From the NCBI RefSeq assembly GCF_005765165.1, contig NZ_VCIW01000011.1, forward strand, positions 149,772 to 213,771: a DNA stretch of 64,000 bases, written 5' to 3'. Positions within the stretch are counted from its first letter, which is position 1. Each line of letters starts with the position of its first letter. This DNA is from Paenibacillus antri (GTDB lineage: Bacteria; Bacillota; Bacilli; Paenibacillales; YIM-B00363). The position numbers and the translations under genes are program-made. This document shows positions 54,369 to 62,279 of this stretch, piece after piece. A model generated the notes under the pieces. The model saw only the letters and a list, made by a program, of their open reading frames with translations, ran no database searches and was not told the origin of the DNA.

Positions 54369-55285
54369 TTCGCATCCCCCCTGTCCGCGAACAGCTTCTT
54401 TCCTTGGAAAAGGTCGAATACGCGCCCCTCCTCCGCAGGCTCGAGCCCTCTCCCGTCGCAATACGCCAGGTTCGCGCGGAGCACCTCCCGCGTCGCCGCG
54501 CCGGTCAACGTCACGTGAATGTCAGGCCGGGACAAGCTGAACCGCATCGCCGGCTCGACGAGTCCGTGCGGTTCCGTCTTCCGCAGAAATCGCAGGAAAG
54601 CCATCCGCCGCTCGGCCTCTTCCTTCACGTCCGCCTTCAGGAACGGCGCGGGCACGTCGGCCAGCAGCCCCATCCCGAGCGGACTGCCTTGCATCACCCC
54701 GACGTTCGCGTCGCTCGCGAGCGGCAGCAGGTCGTCCTTGGCGGTATGATCGATCAAGGTGTACCTCGCGTAAAATTGTACGCAGTCGAACCGGCCGAGC
54801 CGAATATATCCCATCAACAGAGGCAGGTCCCTGGTCGACACGCCGATCCAGCGAATTTTCCCGTCTTCCCGAAGCTTCTCCAGCGCCGGCAGCGTCTCTT
54901 CGACGATCTCCTCGAAGGGCCGCTGCTCCGCGTCGTGAATCTGCAGCAGGTCGACGCGATCCGTCCGCAGCCGCGCCAAGCTGTCTTCGACGGATCGAAT
55001 CGTCTCTTCCCGTCCGAAGCGTTGCCCCGGACCGACCGCCTTCGTCGCGAGGAACACTTGCTCCCGCTTCCCGCCGCGCAGCGCCTTGCCGATGCGCCGT
55101 TCGGATTCGCCCTCCGCGTAACTTGGCGCCGTATCGATCACGTTGATGCCGCCGTCGATCGCTTCATGGATCATCTTCTCGACCTCGAGCTCGTCGGCCG
55201 CGCCGAACACCCCGCCGAGCGGCGCGCCCCCGAGCCCCAACTTCGACACGCGGACGCCCGTTTTCCCGAAAATGGTATATTCCAT
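54365..55285 (-). CDS. aldo/keto reductase, L-fucose/L-galactose dehydrogenase-like
   Basis: The 306-residue NAD(P)-dependent oxidoreductase has the AKR tetrad: Asp in NVIDTAPSYAEGESE with Tyr, Lys in VFLATKAVG and His in LLQIHDAE. The sequence FGKTGVRVSKLGLGGAPLGG and QFYARYTLIDH resemble D-threo-aldose/L-fucose/L-galactose dehydrogenases, which oxidise an aldose to its lactone. GGAGGGG precedes ATG 55285. It is the first gene of a four-gene unit and divergent from an AraC regulator. Confidence 0.87.
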   Translation of the reverse strand: MEYTIFGKTGVRVSKLGLGGAPLGGVFGAADELEVEKMIHEAIDGGINVIDTAPSYAEGESERRIGKALRGGKREQVFLATKAVGPGQRFGREETIRSVEDSLARLRTDRVDLLQIHDAEQRPFEEIVEETLPALEKLREDGKIRWIGVSTRDLPLLMGYIRLGRFDCVQFYARYTLIDHTAKDDLLPLASDANVGVMQGSPLGMGLLADVPAPFLKADVKEEAERRMAFLRFLRKTEPHGLVEPAMRFSLSRPDIHVTLTGAATREVLRANLAYCDGRGLEPAEEGRVFDLFQGKKLFADRGDAK

Positions 55286-55338
55286 GACTTCCCCTCCTAC
55301 TAGAAGATTGTAAAGATCTCCCGGTATAATGAAATAGC

Positions 55339-55357
55339 AATAGGTTACCTCCCTATT
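55339..55357. promoter_or_regulatory. inverted repeat between divergent AKR and AraC genes
   Basis: AATAGG-N7-CCTATT (55339-55357) lies 33 bp before the AraC start, next to TATAAT at 55325-55330. Possible operator for the AraC regulator. Confidence 0.35.
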
Positions 55358-55389
55358 ACATATCTTCTCCTCGGAGGGACGTCATCGCG

Positions 55390-56214
55390 ATGGAATTTCT
55401 ATATACGACGCCGCCGGACGGCATGACGGATCTTATCGTCTTGGAGGTCGGCACGCAGCAATGCGCTCCCGATTCCCGCTTCGGTCCGGCCGTGCGGGAT
55501 ATGTTCGTGCTGCATTGCGTCCATGCCGGGTACGGGCATTTCGAATCGGGGGGCATCGTTCGAAGGGTCGGTCCCGGCGAGTTGTTTCTGGTCGCGAAGG
55601 ATACCGTCAACACGTTTTGGGCCGATCCGGCGATGCCTTGGCATTATTCTTGGTTCGGATTCGGCGGCGCGCTGGCCGCCCGCTTGTGCGAACAAGCCGG
55701 ATTGTCCGAGCGTTCGCCCGTGAAGCGGTTCGACCCGGAGCGCCCCGTCGACGCGTTGTTTCGGGATTTGACGAAGCTGCGGGACGAGCCCGCGAAGGAG
55801 CTGCTGCTCACCGGACTGCTGTTCCGCGTCTTCGGCCATCTCGCGGAGCCGGACGACGCCGCGGCCATGAAGGACGACGTAGGGTTCCACGTGCGCAAGG
55901 CCGTCGCCTACATGAACGCGCGATATGCGGAGCGGATCCGGCTCCAGGATATCGCGGCGCATGTCGGGCTGGACGAGAAATACTTGTGCCGGCTGTTCCA
56001 AGCGAAGCTGCGCATGTCGCCGTACCGCTTCTTGACCGACGTGCGCATGCGTAAAGCGTGCCGTCTGCTGCGGCGGCACATGCTCGGCGTGGCGGAGGTC
56101 GCCCGGTCGGTGGGGTATCAAGATCCGTTGTTGTTTTCTCGGATGTTCAAGCGAACCGTAGGACTTTCCCCCACGCAATACCGGGAGAAAGCCAAGTCGG
56201 AGAGCGCCCCGTAA
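55390..56214 (+). CDS. AraC family transcriptional regulator
   Basis: The 274-residue protein has a cupin-like sensor half (HCVHAGYGHFESGGIVRRVGPGELFLV; NTFWADPAMPWHYSWFGF) and a C-terminal HTH of about 100 residues (YAERIRLQDIAAHVGLDEKYLCRLFQ; VARSVGYQDPLLFSRMFKRTVG). GGAGGGAC precedes ATG 55390. Divergent from the AKR-lactonase operon, so it probably activates it in response to a sugar. Confidence 0.88.
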   Translation: MEFLYTTPPDGMTDLIVLEVGTQQCAPDSRFGPAVRDMFVLHCVHAGYGHFESGGIVRRVGPGELFLVAKDTVNTFWADPAMPWHYSWFGFGGALAARLCEQAGLSERSPVKRFDPERPVDALFRDLTKLRDEPAKELLLTGLLFRVFGHLAEPDDAAAMKDDVGFHVRKAVAYMNARYAERIRLQDIAAHVGLDEKYLCRLFQAKLRMSPYRFLTDVRMRKACRLLRRHMLGVAEVARSVGYQDPLLFSRMFKRTVGLSPTQYREKAKSESAP

Positions 56215-56264
56215 CGGCGGCGTACGTCCGGGAAGGCGATGGAGAGGAACTTACTGCGGCTTAC

Positions 56265-56372
56265 TCCGCACGGTGCCGCGAATGAATACCGCGCGACAGG
56301 ATCGAGCAGCATGCCGTTCGTCGGCTTCATCGACTTGGGGATGATCCGCTCCCCGGTCCGCTCCGGCTCCAT
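56265..56372 (-). pseudogene. N-terminal fragment of a SAM-dependent methyltransferase
   Basis: Three bases after the trmL stop an ATG opens MEPERTGERIIPKSMKPTNG, then MLLDPVARYSFAAPCG, close to the N-terminus of class I methyltransferases of the GERLIP...ARYRFAAPYVRG type. The expected VLDIACGxG motif is missing; the frame instead runs as unrelated sequence into the convergent AraC gene. It looks like a gene truncated at its 5' quarter. The family call is from memory. Confidence 0.4.
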
Positions 56373-56375
56373 GCG

Positions 56376-56846
56376 TCAGCCGCGACGCAGACCCGGGAAT
56401 TCCGCCTGTCGCAGCGCCTCGAACAGGACGATCGCCGCCGAATTGGACAGATTGAGCGAGCGGATATTGTCGTTGATCGGAATCCGAATGCGCCGTTCCG
56501 GGAAGCGCGACAGGATCGAATCCGGCAGTCCCTTCGTCTCCCGGCCGAACACGAACATGTCCTCGTCTTGATATTCGAAGTCCGTATAGCTGCGGCTCCC
56601 CTTCGTCGTCGCAAAGAACATGCGCCCGCCCCCGTACTGCTCCAGCACCTCTTCGAACGAATCGTGCACATGCAGCTTGACGGACGGCCAATAATCTAGG
56701 CCGGCCCGCTTCAAGTCCTTGTCTTCGATGCTGAAGCCGAGCGGCCGCACGAGATGCAGATGCGTCCCGGTGCCTGCGCAGGTGCGCGAAATATTGCCCG
56801 TATTCGCCGGAATTTCCGGTTCGACGAGCACGATATGAAAAGCCAT
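56376..56846 (-). CDS. trmL: tRNA (cytidine(34)-2'-O)-methyltransferase
   Basis: Start ATG 56846 follows AAGGAGG. The 156-residue SPOUT methyltransferase has LVEPEIPANTGNISRTCAGT at the N-terminus, LVRPLGFSIEDKDLKRAGLDYW, VFGRETKGLP and the knot-forming C-terminus IPINDNIRSLNLSNSAAIVL. It 2'-O-methylates the wobble base of certain leucine tRNAs. Length matches YibK/TrmL enzymes (about 155 residues). Confidence 0.93.
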   Translation of the reverse strand: MAFHIVLVEPEIPANTGNISRTCAGTGTHLHLVRPLGFSIEDKDLKRAGLDYWPSVKLHVHDSFEEVLEQYGGGRMFFATTKGSRSYTDFEYQDEDMFVFGRETKGLPDSILSRFPERRIRIPINDNIRSLNLSNSAAIVLFEALRQAEFPGLRRG

Positions 56847-56977
56847 GTTCGGAAAAGCCTCCTTGAATGCCCTGGAATGGCGTCGTTTTACACACAATTA
56901 ATATTCCGTTAATTCGGCGATGACGTCAGTGAAGCATAATGGGGATACACCCTATACCATAGGAGCGAACCGATGCC

Positions 56978-57697
56978 ATGAAAAGAAGAATCCTGGTCGT
57001 CGACGACGAACCGTCCATCTCGATGCTAATCGAATTCAACTTAAAGCTGGCCGGGTACGACGTCCAATGCGTATACGACGGCGAAGCCGTCTTTCACGTG
57101 CTCTCCTCGTTCCGGCCCGATCTCGTGGTCTTGGATTTAATGCTGCCGAAGATGGACGGCCTGGAGGTGTGCCGGCGGCTCCGCTCCGAAGGCAACATGG
57201 TGCCGGTCATCATGCTGACGGCGCTGCAGGAACTGCCCGACAAGATCGCCGGTCTCGATAACGGGGCGGACGATTATATGACCAAGCCGTTCTCCCCGCA
57301 GGAGCTGCTCTCCCGCATCCAAGCGATTCTGCGTCGGACCGCCGCCTTGCCGTCTCTGCAGACGGACGAAGCGATCTCGCACGGCGCTCTCGTCGTGAAG
57401 CCGGAGCAGCGGGAAGCGTCGCTGGACGGCCAACGGATCGACTTGACGCCGAAAGAGTTCGACCTGCTGCTCTTCTTGCTGAAGCATCGAGGCAAGGTGC
57501 TCTCCCGGCAGCAGCTGCTGCATGGCGTATGGGACTACCACTTCCTCGGAGATACGCGCATCGTGGACGTCCACATCAGCCATCTCCGGGACAAGATCGA
57601 GTCGAATCCCCGCAATCCTGAATATATTGTAACGATCCGCAATGTCGGGTACAAGCTGAGCGATGCCGCCGGGAAGGAAGCCGCCTCGAACGGGTAA
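56978..57697 (+). CDS. OmpR/PhoP family response regulator (orphan)
   Basis: The 239-residue protein has a receiver domain (Asp9-Asp10, phosphoacceptor Asp53 in VVLDLMLPKMDG, Lys103 in KPFSP) and a winged-helix effector (about 135-230; LTPKEFDLLLFLLKHRGKVLSRQQLL and VDVHISHLRDKIE). No histidine kinase gene adjoins it; the next gene is a convergent Uma2 gene. A PhoP/YycF-like role cannot be told from sequence. Confidence 0.9.
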   Translation: MKRRILVVDDEPSISMLIEFNLKLAGYDVQCVYDGEAVFHVLSSFRPDLVVLDLMLPKMDGLEVCRRLRSEGNMVPVIMLTALQELPDKIAGLDNGADDYMTKPFSPQELLSRIQAILRRTAALPSLQTDEAISHGALVVKPEQREASLDGQRIDLTPKEFDLLLFLLKHRGKVLSRQQLLHGVWDYHFLGDTRIVDVHISHLRDKIESNPRNPEYIVTIRNVGYKLSDAAGKEAASNG

Positions 57698-57710
57698 CGC
57701 TCCGCATCGG

Positions 57711-58298
57711 TCAATCCGCCGGGGCGACGTTCGCGAACAGCTCGTTCATGTCGATTTCGACGCACCCGAACAAGGGGGACGTCAACGTATCCCCGAGGCC
57801 GTACGTGTCGTGCAGCTCGAACTTCCCGCCGCTCGACACGAATTGGTCGACGGTTCGGTGCGTCGGATCGGCGATCCAGTATTCCTTCACGCCGTGGCGT
57901 TCGTACTGACGCTTCTTGCGAATCTTGTCGTTTTTGCTTGTGCTCGGGCTCATAATTTCGGCCACGAGATCCGGCGCGCCCTCGATCCGCTGTTCCGTGA
58001 GGATCGAGGCGTTTTCGCGAGTGACGTATATCAAGTCCGGCTGAAACTGATTGTTTTCGTCCAAGTACACGTCGATCGGCGCGAACAAAATGATTCCATC
58101 GTCGGAGCAGATTCGATCCATCGCGCGGAACATTGCCGCTAAGATCCGTTGATGCGACACGACCGGCGCCGTCAGGAAGTCATACCGTACCCCCTCAATG
58201 ATTTCGTACCGTTCTTCGACGAACGGATTACGCTGCGGTTCACCCTCGTACGTCTCCATTTGCTCCTTCGCGCGTTCGGCCGGCTTCTTCTTTCCCAT
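57711..58298 (-). CDS. Uma2 family endonuclease-like protein
   Basis: Start ATG 58298 has AAGGAG six bases before it. The 195-residue protein has the Uma2/DUF820 restriction-endonuclease-like core: YEIIEGVRYDFLTAP, VYLDENNQFQPDLIYV (metal-binding Asp), PDLVAEIMSPSTSKNDKIRKKRQYERHGVKEYWIADP (Glu and Lys). The family spreads with mobile DNA and its role is unclear. A good TTGACA promoter stands upstream. Confidence 0.88.
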   Translation of the reverse strand: MGKKKPAERAKEQMETYEGEPQRNPFVEERYEIIEGVRYDFLTAPVVSHQRILAAMFRAMDRICSDDGIILFAPIDVYLDENNQFQPDLIYVTRENASILTEQRIEGAPDLVAEIMSPSTSKNDKIRKKRQYERHGVKEYWIADPTHRTVDQFVSSGGKFELHDTYGLGDTLTSPLFGCVEIDMNELFANVAPAD

Positions 58299-58407
58299 GA
58301 ACATCTCCTTCTTCCTTTCGAAAATGTCCCCGCAACGCGAAACACCCCGCCCAGGCCGCATGATGCGTGCGCTTAGGCGAGGTGCTTCCTCGGCTTCGTT
58401 ACCGTCA

Positions 58408-58436
58408 GTATGACGGAAAACTTTGCAATTTGTCAA
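58408..58436 (-). promoter_or_regulatory. sigma-A promoter of the Uma2 gene
   Basis: Minus-strand TTGACA (58431-58436), 17-bp spacer, TCATAC (58408-58413). A GC-rich CACCTCGCC...GGGCGGGGTG hairpin (about 58345-58387) follows in the leader. Confidence 0.6.
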
Positions 58437-58453
58437 GTTTCGCGTATGTTCGG

Positions 58454-59542
58454 TTATTGCCGTTTCCGACGGAAATCGTGCATGAACTCCGCCAGCGCGG
58501 CGCATGCCTCGTACGGCACGGCGTTGTACGTCGACGCGCGGCAGCCGCCGACGCTGCGATGCCCCTTCAGCCCGACGAAGCCGGCCGCGTCCGCCGCCTT
58601 CAAGAACGCCTTCTCGTCGTCCTCGTTCGACAGGCGGAACGTAATGTTCATGCGCGAGCGGTACGGCGCGTCCGCGTGACCGCGGTAGAAGCCTTCGCTC
58701 TCGTCGATCGCCTGGTAGATGAGGTTCGTCTTCTCCACGTTGCGGCGTTCGATGCCCGCGAGTCCGCCCTCGGATTCGATCCACCGAAGCACGAGATTCA
58801 TGATATAGACGGAGAAGGACGGCGGCGTATTGTACAACGAATTGTTCGCCGCATGCGTGTCGTAACGCAGCATCGTCGCGAGATGCTCCGGCGACTTGTC
58901 GACGAGCTCGTCCTTCGCGATCACGACGGTAACGCCGGACGGGCCGAGATTTTTCTGCGCGCCCGCATAGATGAGCGAGAACTTCGACACGTCGAGCGGA
59001 CGGCTCAAGATATCGCTGGACATATCCGCGATGAGCGGCACCTCGCCGGTTTCCGGGAACGCGTCGAACTGCACGCCCTCGATCGTCTCGTTCGAGGTGA
59101 CGTGGAGGTACGCGGTATTGTCCGGCAGCGCCGACTTCGACAAATCCGGCACGCTCTTGAAGCCGCTCTCCTTGGAGGATGCTATCGTCACGGCGTCGCC
59201 GAACAGCTTCGCTTCCTTATAAGCTTTCGTGCTCCACGCGCCGTGGACGACGAACGCCGCCGTCTTGCCCGCCGGCAGCAAATTCATCGGCACCATCGCG
59301 AACTGCGTGCTCGCGCCGCCCTGCAGGAACAAAACCTTATAGCCGTCCGGGATGCCGAACAACGTGCGGAACAAGCCTTGCGTCTCGTTGTTCAGCCGCT
59401 CGTAGTTTTCGCTGCGGTGCGACATCTCCATGACGGACATGCCCGTTCCCTCGAAATTCGTCATCTGTTCGGCGGCCGTCTGCAGCACCGACAGCGGCAG
59501 CGCCGCCGGCCCCGCGTTAAAGTTGTATGCTCTCTTCGTCAC
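58454..59542 (-). CDS. serC: phosphoserine aminotransferase
   Basis: GTG 59542 (GGAG eight bases upstream) gives 362 residues, the usual SerC length; earlier in-frame GTGs at 59551 and 59575 lack good spacing. It starts with KRAYNFNAGPAALPLSVL and has MSHRSENYERLN, LFLQGGASTQFAMVP, the PLP lysine in YAGAQKNLGPSGVTVVI, and NTPPSFSVYIM. It makes phosphoserine from 3-phosphohydroxypyruvate (serine and pyridoxal phosphate synthesis). Confidence 0.95.
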   Translation of the reverse strand: MTKRAYNFNAGPAALPLSVLQTAAEQMTNFEGTGMSVMEMSHRSENYERLNNETQGLFRTLFGIPDGYKVLFLQGGASTQFAMVPMNLLPAGKTAAFVVHGAWSTKAYKEAKLFGDAVTIASSKESGFKSVPDLSKSALPDNTAYLHVTSNETIEGVQFDAFPETGEVPLIADMSSDILSRPLDVSKFSLIYAGAQKNLGPSGVTVVIAKDELVDKSPEHLATMLRYDTHAANNSLYNTPPSFSVYIMNLVLRWIESEGGLAGIERRNVEKTNLIYQAIDESEGFYRGHADAPYRSRMNITFRLSNEDDEKAFLKAADAAGFVGLKGHRSVGGCRASTYNAVPYEACAALAEFMHDFRRKRQ

Positions 59543-59602
59543 CCGTCCCACTCCATTTCCCGATTTCGATTTCACCTATCATAGCAAGGACGTACCGCGG
59601 GT

Positions 59603-60451
59603 TCAAGAGAAATATCCCATGATGATGCCCGCCGTCTCCTCGATCGCTTTATCCGACACGTCGATGATGCGGCAGCCGATGCGATGCATGACCGACTCCG
59701 CGTAATCGAGCTCGCGGACGATGCGCTCCATCGCCGCGTACGACGCTCCTTCGGGCAGACCGACGGCTCTCAGCCGTTCCGTCCGGATCTTGTGGATCGC
59801 TTCCGCGTTCATCGTCAATCCGAAGACGCGCTCCGGATCGAGCGACAGCAGCTCCTCCGGCAGCCGCACCTCCGGCACGAGCGGCCAGTTGGCCACCTTG
59901 TACCCCTTGTGCGCAAGAAACATGCTGAGCGGCGTCTTCGACGTCCGCGACACCCCGACCAGCACGACCTGCGCCTGCGTCAGTCCCGTCGGATCCCGCC
60001 CGTCGTCGTATTTGACGGCGAACTCGATCGCTTCCACGCGGTTGAAATACTGCTCGTCCATCTCGTGCAGCAGCCCGGGCTTGCGCTTCGGCGCGTCGTG
60101 GAACGTATCCGTGAACGCCTGCAGCATCGGCCCCATAATATCGACCGCGCGTACGCCTAACCGCGCGGACTCCTTCAGCATCGCTTCCCGCAGCTTGGGC
60201 TGAACGAGCGTATACGCGACGAAGCTTTCGTACCCCTTCGCTTCTTCCAGCAGCCGCTCGATCTCTTCGACCTCGCGGACGTGCCCGACGCGCTTGATAC
60301 GAACCTTCTTGCCTCCGAATTGCCGGAGCGTCGCCATGGCGACCGCTTCCGCCGTCTCCCCGACGGAATCGGAGCATATGTAGAGGACACCCTCGTCTGG
60401 ATGATACAACGTCTGCCGCGACTCGGGCGGCGTTCCGGGCGGTACGGACAT
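59603..60451 (-). CDS. pyruvate, phosphate dikinase regulatory protein (DUF299)
   Basis: The 282-residue protein carries the DUF299 hallmarks: LYICSDSVGETAEAVAMATLRQF, the P-loop-like VVLVGVSRTSKTPLSMFLA, VANWPLVPEVRLPEEL and YAAMERIVRELDYAESVMHRIGCRIIDVS. These bifunctional kinase/pyrophosphorylases switch PPDK (or PEP synthase) by ADP-dependent phosphorylation. It follows glnA by 152 bp and precedes serC by 60 bp. Confidence 0.92.
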   Translation of the reverse strand: MSVPPGTPPESRQTLYHPDEGVLYICSDSVGETAEAVAMATLRQFGGKKVRIKRVGHVREVEEIERLLEEAKGYESFVAYTLVQPKLREAMLKESARLGVRAVDIMGPMLQAFTDTFHDAPKRKPGLLHEMDEQYFNRVEAIEFAVKYDDGRDPTGLTQAQVVLVGVSRTSKTPLSMFLAHKGYKVANWPLVPEVRLPEELLSLDPERVFGLTMNAEAIHKIRTERLRAVGLPEGASYAAMERIVRELDYAESVMHRIGCRIIDVSDKAIEETAGIIMGYFS

Positions 60452-60554
60452 GCGGTGCGTTCGACTCCTTCTGCGGCGGTTTACCCCGCTCTTCCTATCA
60501 CTTTACCGTGTCGAATCGTCGAATTCAAGCCGGGGCCGTCGGCTCGCGATGGCA

Positions 60555-60585
60555 AGAAAACAGCCCCGGCGAGATGCCGAGGCTG
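60555..60585 (-). terminator. intrinsic terminator of glnA
   Basis: Minus-strand hairpin CAGCCTCGGC...GCCGGGGCTG followed by TTTTCTTG. Confidence 0.8.
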
Positions 60586-60603
60586 CTTGGATAAGTGCAA
60601 GAA

Positions 60604-62028
60604 TTAGCAATCGAAGTACAACGCGTATTCGTGCGGATGAATGCGGATGGAAACGGCTTTCGCTTCGGCGCGCTTGTATTCGACGTAGTTTTCGATGAAT
60701 TCCTTCGTGAATACGTCGCCTGCCGTCAAGAACTCGTAGTCCGCTTCGAGAGCGTCAAGCGCTTCGTCCAGGGAGCCCGGAACGCTGCGGATGTCCTTCT
60801 TCTCTTCTTCGGAGAGGTCGTATACGTTCTTGTCGACCGGACCGTATCCGAGCTTGCGCGGGTCGATCTTGTTCTTGATGCCGTCGAGGCCGGCCATCAG
60901 CATCGCCGCGAACGCGAGGTACGGGTTCGCCGTGGAGTCCGGCGTGCGGAACTCGATGCGCGCGCCCTTCGGCGTAACCGCCGCGATCGGAATCCGAACC
61001 GCTGCGGATCGGTTGCCCTTCGAGAACACGAGGTTGACCGGCGCTTCGTAGCCAGGCACGAGACGCTTGTAGGAGTTCGTGCTCGGGTTCGTGAACGCGA
61101 TGATCGCCGGAGCGTGGTGCAGGATGCCGCCGATGTAGTAGATCGCGAGCTCGGACATGTTCGCGTATGCGCCCTTCTCGTAGAACAACGGGGAACCCGC
61201 GTTGAAGATGGACATATGAACGTGCATGCCGCTGCCGTTGTCGCCGAACAGAGGCTTCGGCATGAACGTCGCGACCTTGCCGTGCTGGCGCGCCGTGTTG
61301 TGCACGATGTACTTGTACTTCATCAGGTTGTCGGCCGTCTTCGTCAGCGTGTCGAAGCGGAAGTTGATCTCGCCTTGGCCCGCCGTCGCGACTTCGTGGT
61401 GATGACGGTCGATGCGGATGCCCGCTTCCATCATCAGTCGGCACATTTCGCTGCGGATGTCCTGCTGCGTGTCGACCGGTTGTACCGGCACGTAACCGCC
61501 CTTAACAGGGACCTTGAAGCCGAGGTTGCCGCCTTCTTCCTTGCGGCCCGTGTTCCATGCCGCTTCTTCGGAGTCGACTTCGAAGTACGACTTGTTCATG
61601 CCGGTTTCGAAACGAACGTCGTCGAAGATGAAGAATTCGGATTCCGGACCGAAGTACGCATCCGTACCGATGCCCGTGGATTGCAGGTATTCTTCGGCTT
61701 TCGTCGCGATGCCGCGCGGATCGCGGTCATAACGCTCGCCTTCGGCCGTGAAAATATCGCACATAATAATCAATGTCGGGTGAGCCGTGAACGGATCGAC
61801 ATACGCCGTCTCCGTAACCGGCATCATCACCATGTCGGAGTTTTCGATGCCGCGGAAGCCCGGGATCGAGGAGCCGTCGAACGCTACACCGTTAACGAAA
61901 GTATCTTCGTCGATTTCAACCGCAGGTAAGGAAATGTGCTGTGCTTTACCGGACAAACCGACGAATCGGAAGTCAACCCACTCGATATTTTTTTCCTTGA
62001 TCAAATTGAGAACGTTTTGTGCCGACAT
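60604..62028 (-). CDS. glnA: type I glutamine synthetase, beta-like (GSI-beta)
   Basis: Start ATG 62028 follows TTAGGAGG. The 474-residue enzyme has FDGSSIPGF (about 50-58), the ATP-binding GPESEFFIFD, KPLFGDNGSGMHVH, and the active-site NRSAAVRIP (339-347). Length and insertions (VDSEEAAWNTGRKEEGGNLG) match GSI-beta enzymes rather than the 444-residue Bacillus GSI-alpha, and Tyr403 in KNVYDL aligns with the adenylylated Tyr of E. coli. It condenses ammonia and glutamate using ATP. No glnR gene adjoins it, but a GlnR/TnrA box lies upstream. Terminator at 60555-60585. Confidence 0.95.
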   Translation of the reverse strand: MSAQNVLNLIKEKNIEWVDFRFVGLSGKAQHISLPAVEIDEDTFVNGVAFDGSSIPGFRGIENSDMVMMPVTETAYVDPFTAHPTLIIMCDIFTAEGERYDRDPRGIATKAEEYLQSTGIGTDAYFGPESEFFIFDDVRFETGMNKSYFEVDSEEAAWNTGRKEEGGNLGFKVPVKGGYVPVQPVDTQQDIRSEMCRLMMEAGIRIDRHHHEVATAGQGEINFRFDTLTKTADNLMKYKYIVHNTARQHGKVATFMPKPLFGDNGSGMHVHMSIFNAGSPLFYEKGAYANMSELAIYYIGGILHHAPAIIAFTNPSTNSYKRLVPGYEAPVNLVFSKGNRSAAVRIPIAAVTPKGARIEFRTPDSTANPYLAFAAMLMAGLDGIKNKIDPRKLGYGPVDKNVYDLSEEEKKDIRSVPGSLDEALDALEADYEFLTAGDVFTKEFIENYVEYKRAEAKAVSIRIHPHEYALYFDC

Positions 62029-62107
62029 GCTTAAATACCTCCTAATTCCGAACATTGAGTAGTTAATTAGATCAAATCGTTCAGTAATTTGCTAAAACCT
62101 TGACGTT

Positions 62108-62136
62108 ATTATAAACCCGTCGATATTTAGCGTCAA
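62108..62136 (-). promoter_or_regulatory. sigma-A promoter of glnA
   Basis: Minus-strand TTGACG (62131-62136), 17-bp spacer, TATAAT (62108-62113), about 80 bp upstream of the start codon. Confidence 0.8.
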
Positions 62137-62164
62137 TAGCTATGTAAGGTATTTTTGACGCATA

Positions 62165-62181
62165 TGTCAGCTATACTCACA
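62165..62181. promoter_or_regulatory. GlnR/TnrA-type box upstream of glnA
   Basis: TGTCAGCTATACTCACA matches the consensus TGTNA-N7-TNACA at every fixed position, 28 bp upstream of the -35 element. This is consistent with nitrogen control by GlnR or TnrA. Confidence 0.6.
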
Positions 62182-62191
62182 CCCTCGAGGT

Positions 62192-62223
62192 ATGTAAGCG
62201 TTCACAATTAGCAGCGCTTACAT
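62192..62223. promoter_or_regulatory. inverted repeat between glnA and aroF
   Basis: ATGTAAGCG and CGCTTACAT, perfect 9-bp arms with 14 bases between. An operator or a terminator-like hairpin upstream of glnA; role unknown. Confidence 0.4.
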
Positions 62224-62234
62224 TTTTGCGATGC

Positions 62235-62264
62235 AAAAAGGCCGCCCCCACCCAGGGACGGCCT
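62235..62264 (-). terminator. intrinsic terminator of aroF
   Basis: Minus-strand AGGCCG...CGGCCT stem followed by TTTTTGC (the A run at 62235-62239 on the plus strand). Confidence 0.8.
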
Positions 62265-62279
62265 CGCTTATTTCTCGTT

